Positions 33,117 through 41,583 of a stretch of DNA of 64,000 nucleotides are shown here, one piece after another (positions within the stretch are counted from its first letter, which is position 1; each line of letters starts with the position of its first letter). The DNA lies in contig NZ_VLLC01000001.1 in the NCBI RefSeq assembly GCF_007830435.1, positions 82,007-146,006 on the forward strand, read 5' to 3'. The position numbers were made by a program, and so were the translations under genes. The notes under the pieces were generated by a model. That model was not told the origin of the DNA. It saw only the letters and a program-made list of their open reading frames with translations, and searched no databases. The stretch is from Desulfobotulus alkaliphilus (lineage in GTDB: Bacteria > Desulfobacterota > Desulfobacteria > Desulfobacterales > ASO4-4).

Positions 33117-33761
33117 CTACGCAATTCCACTTTCCTGCCTGCTTTCAGCAAATGCCTTCAGATAATCCATCAGCTCCATGGAAGCCTGGACAGCCCTGTC
33201 GGAATCTCCACAGGATACCCCATCAAGAATTTTTCTGTACAGACCTGCACCCCTGTGTGAGTCCGAAGTCCCTTTGTTCATAAACCAGAACCGTCGGGAC
33301 CGGCTGAGGAGCGGACTCATGGCCTGGGCAAAAAAAAGATTCTGCGTTGCCTCCACAAGTACATCATGTATTTCCCGCAGACAGACAAGCACCTCTGCAT
33401 CGTCATCTTCCATGGCAGCTTCCATGATGGCATTTGCCAGCATCCGCATTCTTATTTTTTGTTCCTCAGTCGCCCGCATGGCTGCATGATGCACACAGGC
33501 CCCTTCTATGGCCCTTCTCACTTCCAGAAGCCGAAGCTGTTCATCCACACTTAACTTGACTATCTGGATACCCCGGCGGGGATGGATCATTACCATGCGG
33601 TCATGGGAAAGGCGCTGCAAGGCTTCCCGCACTGGCGTCCGCCCAAGGCCGAGACGCATGGCCAGTTGCTTTTCAGAATACATCTTTCTTGTTTCAAGGA
33701 TATTAAAAACGATCAGTTTTTCAAGGCCTGCCCGGGCCTGTTCCGCAAGGGTTTTATGCAT
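33117..33761 (-). CDS. GntR family regulator with FCD domain
   Basis: The 214-residue protein has a winged helix at about residues 8-75 (QLAMRLGLGRTPVREALQRLSHDRMV then a HPRRGIQIV wing), typical of GntR, followed by an all-helical FCD ligand domain with the EVRRAIEGACVHHAA and LREIHDVLVEATQN segments. FCD regulators usually sense organic acids or sugar acids. It lies alone next to the adenylate cyclase gene, 28 bases downstream of it in the same direction, and could be co-transcribed. The effector and targets are unknown. Confidence 0.9.
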   Translation of the reverse strand: MHKTLAEQARAGLEKLIVFNILETRKMYSEKQLAMRLGLGRTPVREALQRLSHDRMVMIHPRRGIQIVKLSVDEQLRLLEVRRAIEGACVHHAAMRATEEQKIRMRMLANAIMEAAMEDDDAEVLVCLREIHDVLVEATQNLFFAQAMSPLLSRSRRFWFMNKGTSDSHRGAGLYRKILDGVSCGDSDRAVQASMELMDYLKAFAESRQESGIA

Positions 33762-33789
33762 AGAATTCTTCTCCGGAAAAACAACCAGA

Positions 33790-35670
33790 TCATAAAGGAC
33801 CGGAGCTCAGGGAAAGTGCCGTGAGCCGCTTGGTTCTTTCAATAATCTTTTCATAGTATGAGGCATTGCGCTGCAGATAATAGTAGACTTCAAGTCCGGG
33901 ATTGCCTTTTCTGTACTGACGCATAAACGATGTTAGGGCAAAGGGAGACTGAAAACGACGCACATATATTTCACCCCATGCATTGGAAAAAATAACCCCA
34001 AGATCATTAATATCCTTTGAATAGGGACTTTTTTCAAAACTGATAACCACCAGCACCTTGGTAAATCGTTCCGCCCTTAAAAAAACATCCGCATCCCTTT
34101 CTGCCACATCGCACACCCCAAAAATATCTTTTATTTTTTCAGAAAGATTGATGATCTCCTGAAGGCTTACGCTGGAAGGATTGGGCTCCATGCGCATGCG
34201 TGTCCGGTTGTAAAGACCATTCCAGACCGCAAAGGTAACGGCTTCTAGGATATCTGCACCCGCAAGAAAGGGAAGCTTACGGTCCGATCCGGGATACAGA
34301 TTCCAGTGATCCTCCATCCAGACAAATTCAAGGGACTTGAGGTTAAAGGCATACCCCGGCCTTGGAAGGTGGACCACCTTATCTTCTTTTTTCTGATAAA
34401 TGGCCGTTATTCTCCGCCCCAGTACCGTAAGATCCCGGGTGTCCATCATACTGGCAACACCCTTTGCCCGGCGGACAATATCCTCATAAAAACGAAAGAG
34501 CCGCAGCAGCATTTCTTTGCCAAACCGCATCTGACGGGCTGCATCCCATTCTTCAAAGGTATCCAGTTCAAAGCAGGCTTCCCTTGAAAGCCCTGCAATA
34601 CTCACAAAGCGGCGGGTCTGCTCTTTCCGTATGGGCTTTTTCTGCTCAAAGGCCGTCAGGCCACAGCGGAGATAAAAGCATCGCACCATCAACTGATGTT
34701 CTGCAGGAGGAAGATCCCTGCCGTACTCCTCAAGGATGAGTTCCATGGAAAAGCCCATGGGATCCTGGAAATCCCTTTCCCCCCGCAAAACCTGATCCCG
34801 GAAACGCTGGCAGGGCAGGGCCTCGTCAGGACGATCCAGATACATGCGCAGAAGCGTCATCTTGATGACGGATTTCAGTGGGCTGGTAAGGGATTTATGC
34901 AACTGCCAGAGTGCCGCACCAAGAAATTCACGGGAAGAAACTTTTTCAATATCTCCCAGATTGACCAGTTCATCACTGATTCGTCTGTTCTCTTCCAGCT
35001 GCTTCCAGGTACTCCCATAGGGCATATCTCCGTCCCTGTCCCAGCAGACCCACCAGAAAGGGACCTTGCCCATAATTACAATGAAAGTACGGTAAAATTC
35101 TTCCTTTAAAACATTTTTCTGGGCAGAGCCGGAGCTTTCATCCAAAGCCTGACCAAAATCCCCCCGCCGTATGGCTTCAAGATCCGAAAGAAAAAAATAA
35201 ACCGGCATCCGGCAGTTCGTATCCAGCCAGTCTTTAATGATATTGATTTTCTTCTGAAGGGCTTTCCATCCTTCTTTGCCAATCATCCGGCTGTCACAGC
35301 AGATCCATATATCGCAGTCCGAGTCTGCCGTCTGGGCCAGAGTACCTGCGCTCCCGATGGAATAGAGGCCTTCAATCAGCAAGCTTTCCTGTTTCTGAAA
35401 CAGCAGGTCAGTACCCACACCAAACATACGGCAGAAAAAAGCGTCTTTTTTCCGGATATTCATGCAGCGGTCAATGCCGTAAACCCTGAAAGTCTTTTCT
35501 GCATTTTTCATATATCCCGGAACCTTCGGATGATTGACGCTGAGCATCCAGGGAAGCAGATAAAGAATCTGATTGGCCTCCCTCGGGCTTGCCTCGGCAA
35601 ACATCCGCTGCCGCTCATGGTTATATGTCTGAAATTTTTTTAAATTCCAGAGAATCTTTTTTTCAATCAT
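33790..35670 (-). CDS. Class I adenylate cyclase (CyaA-like)
   Basis: This 626-residue protein belongs to the class I adenylate cyclase family, which makes cAMP. The N-terminal part has NHPKVPGYM-like and LYSIGSAGTLAQTADSDCDIW segments; the GSxGTxxQ...SDxDxW block (near residue 120) is the nucleotidyltransferase active site with its two Asp residues. The rest contains FFLSDLEAIRRGDFG and a long region comparable to the E. coli enzyme. It is shorter than E. coli CyaA (848), missing roughly the C-terminal regulatory part. No Crp-like protein is encoded in the window, so the cAMP receptor is unknown. Confidence 0.85.
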   Translation of the reverse strand: MIEKKILWNLKKFQTYNHERQRMFAEASPREANQILYLLPWMLSVNHPKVPGYMKNAEKTFRVYGIDRCMNIRKKDAFFCRMFGVGTDLLFQKQESLLIEGLYSIGSAGTLAQTADSDCDIWICCDSRMIGKEGWKALQKKINIIKDWLDTNCRMPVYFFLSDLEAIRRGDFGQALDESSGSAQKNVLKEEFYRTFIVIMGKVPFWWVCWDRDGDMPYGSTWKQLEENRRISDELVNLGDIEKVSSREFLGAALWQLHKSLTSPLKSVIKMTLLRMYLDRPDEALPCQRFRDQVLRGERDFQDPMGFSMELILEEYGRDLPPAEHQLMVRCFYLRCGLTAFEQKKPIRKEQTRRFVSIAGLSREACFELDTFEEWDAARQMRFGKEMLLRLFRFYEDIVRRAKGVASMMDTRDLTVLGRRITAIYQKKEDKVVHLPRPGYAFNLKSLEFVWMEDHWNLYPGSDRKLPFLAGADILEAVTFAVWNGLYNRTRMRMEPNPSSVSLQEIINLSEKIKDIFGVCDVAERDADVFLRAERFTKVLVVISFEKSPYSKDINDLGVIFSNAWGEIYVRRFQSPFALTSFMRQYRKGNPGLEVYYYLQRNASYYEKIIERTKRLTALSLSSGPL

Positions 35671-35719
35671 GAAAAAAACCCCGGCAATCTTGCCATATCA
35701 AAAACAAAGAAATAAGGTA

Positions 35720-35748
35720 CAATTGAAAAGTGTGCTGCAATCTGTCAA
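35720..35748 (-). promoter_or_regulatory. Weak promoter candidate upstream of the adenylate cyclase gene
   Basis: On the minus strand TTGACA (35743-35748) is a perfect -35, with CAATTG at 35720-35725 after 17 bases, a poor -10. Only the -35 is convincing. Transcription would run into the start codon at 35670. Confidence 0.3.
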
Positions 35749-35852
35749 ACTGAATCCTTACAGGCAAAAAAAGACGGGGTTTTTCCTTACCCGTCCCCAT
35801 TCAAGCAGCATGATCAGAGTATATTTATCACATTTATCCAATTGTAAAAACA

Positions 35853-36071
35853 ATGAAAAACAAGCCCAGACGCATCAACTGCCACCGCTGCCGCCACTAC
35901 TACGTCACCTGGGAGCCCCGTTTTCCCCATGGCTGCAGGGGCTTAAATTTTAAAAGCCGGGAAATTCCCTCCCTTGTGGTCTTCAGAAGTTCCGGCCAGC
36001 CCTGTCATTTTTACGCGCCCAAAAAAATGAATACGGAAAAACAATCAAAACCCGGAGACATCATTATCTGA
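35853..36071 (+). CDS. Small cysteine-rich protein (CxxC, putative metal binding)
   Basis: The 72-residue protein starts MKNKPRRINCHRCRHYYVTWEPRFPHGC and carries CHRC plus two more Cys (HGC, PCHF), enough to bind zinc or iron. The sequence resembles a small family seen in Desulfobacterota and often mislabelled as uracil-DNA glycosylase; I see no glycosylase motif. It lacks a clear ribosome site. It lies alone between the divergent adenylate cyclase and a mobile element, which starts three bases after its stop codon. Function unknown. Confidence 0.65.
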   Translation: MKNKPRRINCHRCRHYYVTWEPRFPHGCRGLNFKSREIPSLVVFRSSGQPCHFYAPKKMNTEKQSKPGDIII

Positions 36072-36426
36072 GTGTAATTATTCAGCACAATTTATTTCGA
36101 ACTGCCAATGCTGTCATTGCAGCAACTTCGTACTGTTGCAAGGCTCCGAGGCTATTTGAAAGTGACATTGCAATCGTTTCGGATCAGAGCTTTGCAGGCC
36201 TGTGCGAAAGAAGCGGCAAACTGTCTGAGCCGCCACAGAGGCAGCGTGCTTAAGCCTGCTATGGTAAGCAAAAAGCTTATCCTGCCTGTGGCGGGGAGTT
36301 TTTGCCGCTTCCGCACAGGGCAAGAAGCTCCCGAATAAGATTGCGTCACGGGCAAATAGCCTGGAGCCTGTGCATCTGTCTTGCAGGTATGATATGAAAA
36401 ACTATGCTGAATAATTACATCTGAGT
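36066..36426 (-). mobile_element. Palindromic MITE-like element, copy 5 (inverted), with 8-bp target duplications
   Basis: The element spans 36074-36418 (345 bp) and is the only copy in reverse orientation. Its plus-strand ends read GTAATTATTCAGCACA and ATGCTGAATAATTAC. Perfect 8-bp direct repeats ATCTGAGT at 36066-36073 and 36419-36426 flank it. It is intergenic between convergent genes; the right target duplication ends at the last base of the thyX stop codon. The ends and the central hairpin are the family standard. Confidence 0.92.
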
Positions 36427-37820
36427 TATTGAAGGGCAATCCGGGCCTTCACTTCGGCCATGCGTCCGCAGGACATCCGCCCCTCAGGACATTTTCCATC
36501 CCTCATACACCCCGGCCCGGAAGCCATGAACAGACCCGGTGTCCTTTTCACCAGAAGATCCCGCATCTTCCATGCAATCTCCCTTATTTCCCACTGGGCA
36601 CGGAAACAGGTGCGAAGGCGCAGAAAATGATAGAGCTGCCTTGCATTCATGGTGGAAAAAATATCTATGGTATTTCCCGCCAGCAAAAGATACACCCTGT
36701 CTTCGGGCACAAGGCCCCCTTCAAGGGCCATATGCCAGAGGGCATCACTTCCGGCTACAGCATCCCTGTAAACAGCCAGTGCTTCAGGATGTGAAGAAAC
36801 CGATCCGGGCAAAACCATGCCCTGCCTCCCGAAATGGGAAAAATCCGGTACCACAAGTCCCTGAATACGGTGGCGGGTGATATGGGTCAGACCGGCAAGG
36901 CTGATTCCCGGAATATGGAAGGTATAGTTCACCTGTTCCAGCTCACGGGGTCTGGAATCGGACAATACAGACGCAATGAGCCTTTTTTTCAAGCGAGGAT
37001 CCTGCCCAAGCATGGCAGAAGCGGCATCGGGTCCCCAGCCGACCGACATCAGGGCTGCAAGGGCCACCCTTTCTTCACCATCTTCAGGGCCCCACATCAG
37101 CCTGACTTCCGGCAGTGCATCCTTTACAGCCCTGCTGTATTCTGTCATCACAGCAGCTTTTTCCTGATTTTGCGCCCCAAAGCCTTCCTTCTCCAGCCCC
37201 TGAAAAACATCCGGCAATATTTCTTCTGCCTGAGACAGAATTTTTTTTCCAAGGCTCAGAATCTCAGGATACATTTTCCCCCGGCCATGGATGCTTGTCC
37301 GGAGAAAATGCAAAAGCTCCCTTGCATTCATGGTGCAGTAAATATGACTGCGGAAACTGCAGGGAAGAAGAAAACGGGCATCTTCCTTGGGAATACCCAG
37401 AGAAGTCAGACGGGCATAGGCATCAAAGAGAGTTTTCATCTGGCTTTCATAGGCAGCAATGAAGGCCCCTTTATCAAACCCTGCCCTTTCAAACCGGAAA
37501 TCCGGACGCATCCAGCCCATTGAAGCATAATCCACATAACGCCTTGACTTTACGGTGTAGGCCGCCAGACGAAACTCAATGAGATACTGCTCAAAAAAAA
37601 CGGAAACATCCTCAAAGGCAAGGGTAAACACGGCATGTTCGGCAATGGACCGGTGACCAAGCCCCATGACATTGCGGATCAGCCCACCGATATTTTCCCG
37701 ACGGGTTTCTTCATAGATGGTGGTTGCAGATCCCTCTTTGGTGGATATCCGGGCCGAAGCCGCACATATGCGTTCCGGCTCAGGCGTATGGGTAAGAATC
37801 AGGGCCTTTGCCTTTTCCAA
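36426..37820 (-). CDS. thyX: Tandem ThyX (FAD-dependent thymidylate synthase) protein
   Basis: The 464-residue protein is two ThyX domains in one chain; ordinary ThyX has about 220-250. The N-half keeps IEFRLAAYTVKSRRYVDY, the C-terminal part of the ThyX motif RHR..S....S.RY but with FR in place of the first RHR. The C-half keeps ITRHRIQGL and loses the Ser/Arg end. Both halves carry a CTMNARELLHFL or STMNARQLYHFL block. Together they may form one composite site. ThyX makes dTMP from dUMP, with reducing power from flavin. The stop codon abuts a mobile element. No thyA is visible in the window. Confidence 0.85.
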   Translation of the reverse strand: MEKAKALILTHTPEPERICAASARISTKEGSATTIYEETRRENIGGLIRNVMGLGHRSIAEHAVFTLAFEDVSVFFEQYLIEFRLAAYTVKSRRYVDYASMGWMRPDFRFERAGFDKGAFIAAYESQMKTLFDAYARLTSLGIPKEDARFLLPCSFRSHIYCTMNARELLHFLRTSIHGRGKMYPEILSLGKKILSQAEEILPDVFQGLEKEGFGAQNQEKAAVMTEYSRAVKDALPEVRLMWGPEDGEERVALAALMSVGWGPDAASAMLGQDPRLKKRLIASVLSDSRPRELEQVNYTFHIPGISLAGLTHITRHRIQGLVVPDFSHFGRQGMVLPGSVSSHPEALAVYRDAVAGSDALWHMALEGGLVPEDRVYLLLAGNTIDIFSTMNARQLYHFLRLRTCFRAQWEIREIAWKMRDLLVKRTPGLFMASGPGCMRDGKCPEGRMSCGRMAEVKARIALQ

Positions 37821-37832
37821 AATATCTCTCCT

Positions 37833-38681
37833 TTAAATCCTGCAGGTACGGATATCCAGAACCATGATACCTCTGGCACCCAGCTCCGTCAGTGCATCCA
37901 TGATTCCATTGACTTCTTTCTTCTTTGCCATGGCCTTGACCGCCATCCAGCCCTTTTTGCTCAAGGGAGAAACCGTAGGGGATTCTATACCCGGTGTGAT
38001 GCGGCAGGCCTGATCCAGAAGATTTTCTGGCACGTCATATTCCACAATGACATAATCCCTGGCCACGACAATGCCCTGCAGCCGGTCCACAAAGGTTTTC
38101 ACCAGAGGATTTTCCAGCACGGCTTCATCCTGTCCCACCAGCACAGCCTCACTGTTTAAAATCACATCCCCCACCACCTTAAGACCGGCATCCTTTAAGG
38201 TTTTTCCCGTCTGCACCACATCGGCAATGAGATCTGCAACACCCAGGCGGATGGAAATTTCCACAGCACCATCCAGAGGCACAATCTCAGCCTTGACCCC
38301 CCTTTTTTCAAGATCCTTTGACACCAGAGCCGCATAACTTGTGGCAATACGTTTCCCTTCCAGGGTTTCCGGTGTAATGGGGCTGTCTTCGGGAACCGCA
38401 TAACAGAATTTTGATTTTCCAAAATGAAGGGGCAGTATCTCCACAACATCTGCCCCGGAATCCAGAGCAAGATCCCTGCCGGTAATGCCCAGTGCAAGAA
38501 TGCCTTTACGGACATAAACGGCAATATCCTTAGGTCTCAAAAAGAAGAAATCAATCCCGTTCTCCACATCGGAAATGATCAGCTCCTTGCCCAGACGACG
38601 GCAGTTATATCCCGCCTCCCGGACAAGGCGCACACTGTCTTCGGAAAGGCTTCCCTTATTGGGTAAAGCAATCTGTAGCAT
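37833..38681 (-). CDS. hisG: ATP phosphoribosyltransferase, long form
   Basis: HisG starts histidine synthesis by joining ATP and PRPP. The 282-residue protein has the periplasmic-binding-like catalytic domain (LQIALPNKGSLSEDSV, ALGITGRDLALDSG, DLIADVVQTGKTL near residue 175) and the C-terminal regulatory ACT-like domain (about 205-282, GIMDALTELGARGIMVLDI), so it is the long, self-regulated form without HisZ. The hisE gene follows upstream in the same direction, 11 bases away. No other his genes are in the window. Confidence 0.95.
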   Translation of the reverse strand: MLQIALPNKGSLSEDSVRLVREAGYNCRRLGKELIISDVENGIDFFFLRPKDIAVYVRKGILALGITGRDLALDSGADVVEILPLHFGKSKFCYAVPEDSPITPETLEGKRIATSYAALVSKDLEKRGVKAEIVPLDGAVEISIRLGVADLIADVVQTGKTLKDAGLKVVGDVILNSEAVLVGQDEAVLENPLVKTFVDRLQGIVVARDYVIVEYDVPENLLDQACRITPGIESPTVSPLSKKGWMAVKAMAKKKEVNGIMDALTELGARGIMVLDIRTCRI

Positions 38682-38692
38682 GGTTTTTCCTT

Positions 38693-38956
38693 TTATAAAT
38701 ATTTATAAACATCCTCAAGGCTTAAGTCACAGGCCAGCATCATGACCTGAATATGGTAAAGGAGCTGGGAAATTTCCTCAGCGGTTTTTTCCCGGCCTTC
38801 GTATTCGGAAGCCATCCAGACCTCTCCGGCCTCTTCAAGAATTTTTTTTCCGATAAAATGTTTACCATACCCCAAGGCCCTTACGGTTCCGGAATCCGGA
38901 TTCCCGGTTCTGGCCTTTTCCTGCAATTCGGCAAAAAGCTCTTCAAAACGTTTCAT
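38693..38956 (-). CDS. hisE: Phosphoribosyl-ATP pyrophosphatase
   Basis: HisE hydrolyses phosphoribosyl-ATP, the second histidine step. The 87-residue all-helical protein has the MazG-like metal motif [18 protein letters not shown] near residue 33 and [15 protein letters not shown] near 59. It starts [16 protein letters not shown] single-domain HisE separate from HisI is normal in this lineage. It is transcribed upstream of hisG. Confidence 0.94.
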   Translation of the reverse strand: MKRFEELFAELQEKARTGNPDSGTVRALGYGKHFIGKKILEEAGEVWMASEYEGREKTAEEISQLLYHIQVMMLACDLSLEDVYKYL

Positions 38957-38965
38957 AAAAATCCT

Positions 38966-39790
38966 TTATCCGGATGCTCCGCAAAGGGCAAAGGCCTCTC
39001 CAAGGCGTACCATATGGGCTTTTTCTGCCTGTGCCAGCGTCATAAAGGCATCCCTTTCCTCTCCTTGTGCGGTTTCTCCTAAGTTTCTGTACAGATCATA
39101 GGCCATCAGCTCCACACCCATGGCCGTTTCAAGCACCTTGATACAGTCTCCTTCGCTAAGGCCGAGGATGCCTGCCCGAAGGCTTTCCAAAGATTCCCCG
39201 CCCTCGGTAAATTCCGTGCTGAGCGCCCCATAGACGGTTTCAAAGGAACCTTCTTTTTTCATAAAACGCCAGAGAATTTTTGCATGGGCCACCTCTTCGG
39301 CTCCCATTCCGGCCAGAAAGGTACCCAAGGGGCCTTTTTCCCAGCGGCTAGCCAGAAAACCATAAAAAAGCTCGGCCCCCTTTTCCAGAGCCATGGCCCG
39401 TTCCAGTGGCGTTCCCTGCATTTTTGACCCGAAAAAGAGCGAAAGGTCCGGGGGATGATCAAGAATCTGCCCTTCCCACGCTGCAATACCCCCTGTCATA
39501 CTGAAAAGACGGATACTTTCCCCAAGGGCATCCCTTCCCATAAAGGCAGCGGCTTCCGACCGCACCCCACGGGCACAGTAGAAAATCACCTCACGGGCCC
39601 TGTCCTTCACCAGTGTTCCGATCCTTGATGTCACATCCTTCAGGGGCAGATGCAGGGCACCGGGAATATGCTCTTTTTCATATTCATGGTCCTCCCGCAC
39701 ATCCACAAGGAGATAATTTTTTTCCCTGTGGCTCCGGATATAGGATGCAACCTCCTCCGGCCACAATCTTTCAAAGGGCTTTTCTCCCAT
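38966..39790 (-). CDS. Rhodanese-ferritin-like fusion protein
   Basis: The 274-residue protein joins an N-terminal rhodanese domain (about 1-110, active-site loop YCARGVRS with Cys near residue 71, preceded by DVREDHEYEKEHIPGALHL) to a C-terminal ferritin-like four-helix domain (about 130-270). The second domain has the paired metal motifs EEVAHAKILW and AEKAHMVRLGEAF, as in rubrerythrin-like proteins. This fusion suggests sulfur transfer or persulfide handling together with peroxide or iron chemistry, fitting an anaerobe. The exact reaction is unknown. It precedes hisE by nine bases and follows a HAD gene. Confidence 0.85.
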   Translation of the reverse strand: MGEKPFERLWPEEVASYIRSHREKNYLLVDVREDHEYEKEHIPGALHLPLKDVTSRIGTLVKDRAREVIFYCARGVRSEAAAFMGRDALGESIRLFSMTGGIAAWEGQILDHPPDLSLFFGSKMQGTPLERAMALEKGAELFYGFLASRWEKGPLGTFLAGMGAEEVAHAKILWRFMKKEGSFETVYGALSTEFTEGGESLESLRAGILGLSEGDCIKVLETAMGVELMAYDLYRNLGETAQGEERDAFMTLAQAEKAHMVRLGEAFALCGASG

Positions 39791-39814
39791 CTTGCCGTCT
39801 CCTTTTATGGCGAA

Positions 39815-40438
39815 TCAAAAAAGAACGAAGGGAAAGCGTTTTTGCACTTCTTCCCTGAAAGCTTCCTCCTCCTGATACCAGATGGCATCCATGCCAAGGC
39901 TTAAAGCCCTCTCCACGTGGGGCCTGTGATCATCGACAAAAAGCGTCTTTTCCGGCGTCGTGTCCATGGCATCAAGAACCTGAAGAAAAAAATCCGTATC
40001 TTTTTTGGTGATACCCGCATAATAAGAATTAAAAACCCTGTCAAAACAAGGGAAAAAACCATCCCGTGCATCCAGCTCTTCCAGCCAGTGGGTCTGGTCA
40101 CTGAGAATGGCTGTGCGGATACCCTTCAAGCGAAGGCGGGCGGAAAGATAGAGCATGGATGGACGCACAACAAAACGGGCATGCACAAAGGCTGTCAGGG
40201 CTTCATCACTGCCAACAATACCGGATTGTTCCCTCAAGGCCTGCCAGAAATCCTTATCCCGGATTTTCCCAGTGGTAAAACCCGTGGCATAAACCAGATC
40301 AAAGGCCATACGTTTCAGGGATTCGGGATCTTTATCCTGTTCAAGGGCAAGGTCCACCATGGCCGCCTTGAAACCCTCCTCTGCAATAACACCACCAAAA
40401 TCCAGAAGTACCAGTTCCGGCATCCGGACAGTATTCAT
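39815..40438 (-). CDS. HAD family hydrolase (YihX-like, HAD-IA)
   Basis: The 207-residue protein has HAD motif I LVLLDFGGVIAEEG near residue 9 (nucleophile Asp; the usual second Asp is replaced by Gly, common in this branch), motif II AILSDQTHW near 97, motif III Lys region and motif IV LFVDDHRPHVERA near 162. These indicate a sugar-phosphate-type phosphatase. AAGGGAGATC precedes ATG 40438; an upstream ATG at 40471 is less likely. It lies just upstream of the rhodanese-ferritin gene. Substrate unknown. Confidence 0.88.
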   Translation of the reverse strand: MNTVRMPELVLLDFGGVIAEEGFKAAMVDLALEQDKDPESLKRMAFDLVYATGFTTGKIRDKDFWQALREQSGIVGSDEALTAFVHARFVVRPSMLYLSARLRLKGIRTAILSDQTHWLEELDARDGFFPCFDRVFNSYYAGITKKDTDFFLQVLDAMDTTPEKTLFVDDHRPHVERALSLGMDAIWYQEEEAFREEVQKRFPFVLF

Positions 40439-40487
40439 ATTGATCTCCCTTTGCATGACGATACAGCCCATGCCCCCTTTTCAATGG

Positions 40488-40889
40488 CTACCAGTGCATC
40501 CACAGGTCCAGAAGGATGGCAAGGCATGAAAGGCCGAAGATAAAAAGATAATTGATGTTTTCACGGGATTTGCGGATGGAATCTACGATGTACAAAAGGG
40601 CATCCCTGTCTTCCCTGCTTAAGGCGGTCTCGTCTTTTAGTTTTTCCGCCAGCCTGTAATCTGCAATGACTTTTCGTCTTTTGCGGGAAATGTAGTAGCG
40701 GAAGGCAAAGAAAAAAACATAGCCCACCACCCCGGCATACCAGACTGGCCGGAACCAGTGGACCTGCCACTGGGTAAATAAGATCAGGATGCGGAACATC
40801 AGGGCGGAAAAAAGACCTAAGACAAAAAATGAATCAATGACAAGGGATGGGAATGTATGTGGAACCTTAAGTCTGCCTGCCTCTTCCAT
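40488..40889 (-). CDS. Three-span membrane protein of unknown function
   Basis: The 133-residue protein has three hydrophobic segments (about 17-39, 47-65 and 110-131) and a charged, Lys/Arg/Asp-rich middle (about 68-105) likely on the cytoplasmic side. No recognised motif is visible. It ends in WMHW. It lies between the HAD phosphatase and leuD genes, all minus strand. Function not recognised. Confidence 0.7.
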   Translation of the reverse strand: MEEAGRLKVPHTFPSLVIDSFFVLGLFSALMFRILILFTQWQVHWFRPVWYAGVVGYVFFFAFRYYISRKRRKVIADYRLAEKLKDETALSREDRDALLYIVDSIRKSRENINYLFIFGLSCLAILLDLWMHW

Positions 40890-41058
40890 TCATTCTGTCT
40901 CCGGTAATCGGCTGCCACCGCTGCTGCGCTCCACCATGGAGCAAATGCAATCTTCTCCATGTACCAGAAAGCAGGAAACGGCGCAATGCCGCTCCCTGCT
41001 TCAAGGGAATTTTCGACCAATTTTTATGCCGGTCTGTAATCAGACGGACGGAGAAACA

Positions 41059-41583
41059 TCAGTAGTTTTTATCCGCAAAATCCACCCAGCCTCCGGCCTT
41101 GACCAGACTTTTATCAAATTCCGAAACACTGAAACCAATTTCAAGGGTATCCTCACCCGCCTTAAAAACAAAAAGCCCCTTTTCCAGATCCACGGAAACA
41201 AAGGTTTCCTTTCCAGAAAAACGGGAAAAAAGCACATCAATGTCTTCCTTTGGCAGCTCCACAGCCATCATGCCGCAGTTAAACATGTTCTGCCGGAAAA
41301 TCCTTGCAAAACTTTCGGCGATCACAAGATAAATACCGTTTACCTCAAAGGCCCATGGCGCATGTTCCCGGGAAGATCCGCACCCGAAATTGGCCCGGCT
41401 CACAACAACGGAAGCCCCGGCAAAACTTGAAGCCGGATGAAAGCCTTCCATATTCAGGTCTTCCATAAGAAAGGGTTTCAGGGCCTCTTTGGTAATTTCC
41501 GTAAGATAACGGGCAGGAATAATTTCATCGGTATTGATATCCGAGCGGTCCAGAAAGGCCACCTTACCGTCAAAGGATTTCAT
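41059..41583 (-). CDS. leuD: 3-isopropylmalate dehydratase small subunit
   Basis: LeuD pairs with LeuC to isomerise 2-isopropylmalate to 3-isopropylmalate (leucine synthesis). The 174-residue protein has DINTDEIIPARYL near residue 16, NFGCGSSREHAPWA near 66 and the swivelling-domain ending, as in the aconitase small-subunit family. It overlaps the leuC stop by four bases. Homoaconitase- or methylmalate-type specificity cannot be ruled out from sequence. No leuA or leuB is in the window. Confidence 0.88.
   Translation of the reverse strand: MKSFDGKVAFLDRSDINTDEIIPARYLTEITKEALKPFLMEDLNMEGFHPASSFAGASVVVSRANFGCGSSREHAPWAFEVNGIYLVIAESFARIFRQNMFNCGMMAVELPKEDIDVLFSRFSGKETFVSVDLEKGLFVFKAGEDTLEIGFSVSEFDKSLVKAGGWVDFADKNY

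Noticed and set aside
32930-33283. 117-residue frame across the tRNA cluster
   Set aside because: It translates tRNA-Glu and tRNA-Leu sequence; such peptides are common tRNA shadow artefacts.
36108-36338. Cys- and Arg-rich peptide frames across the palindromic elements (also near 12513, 27211 and 44035)
   Set aside because: The same frames recur only because the repeat recurs; both strands are open by virtue of the palindrome, and indels between copies break them.
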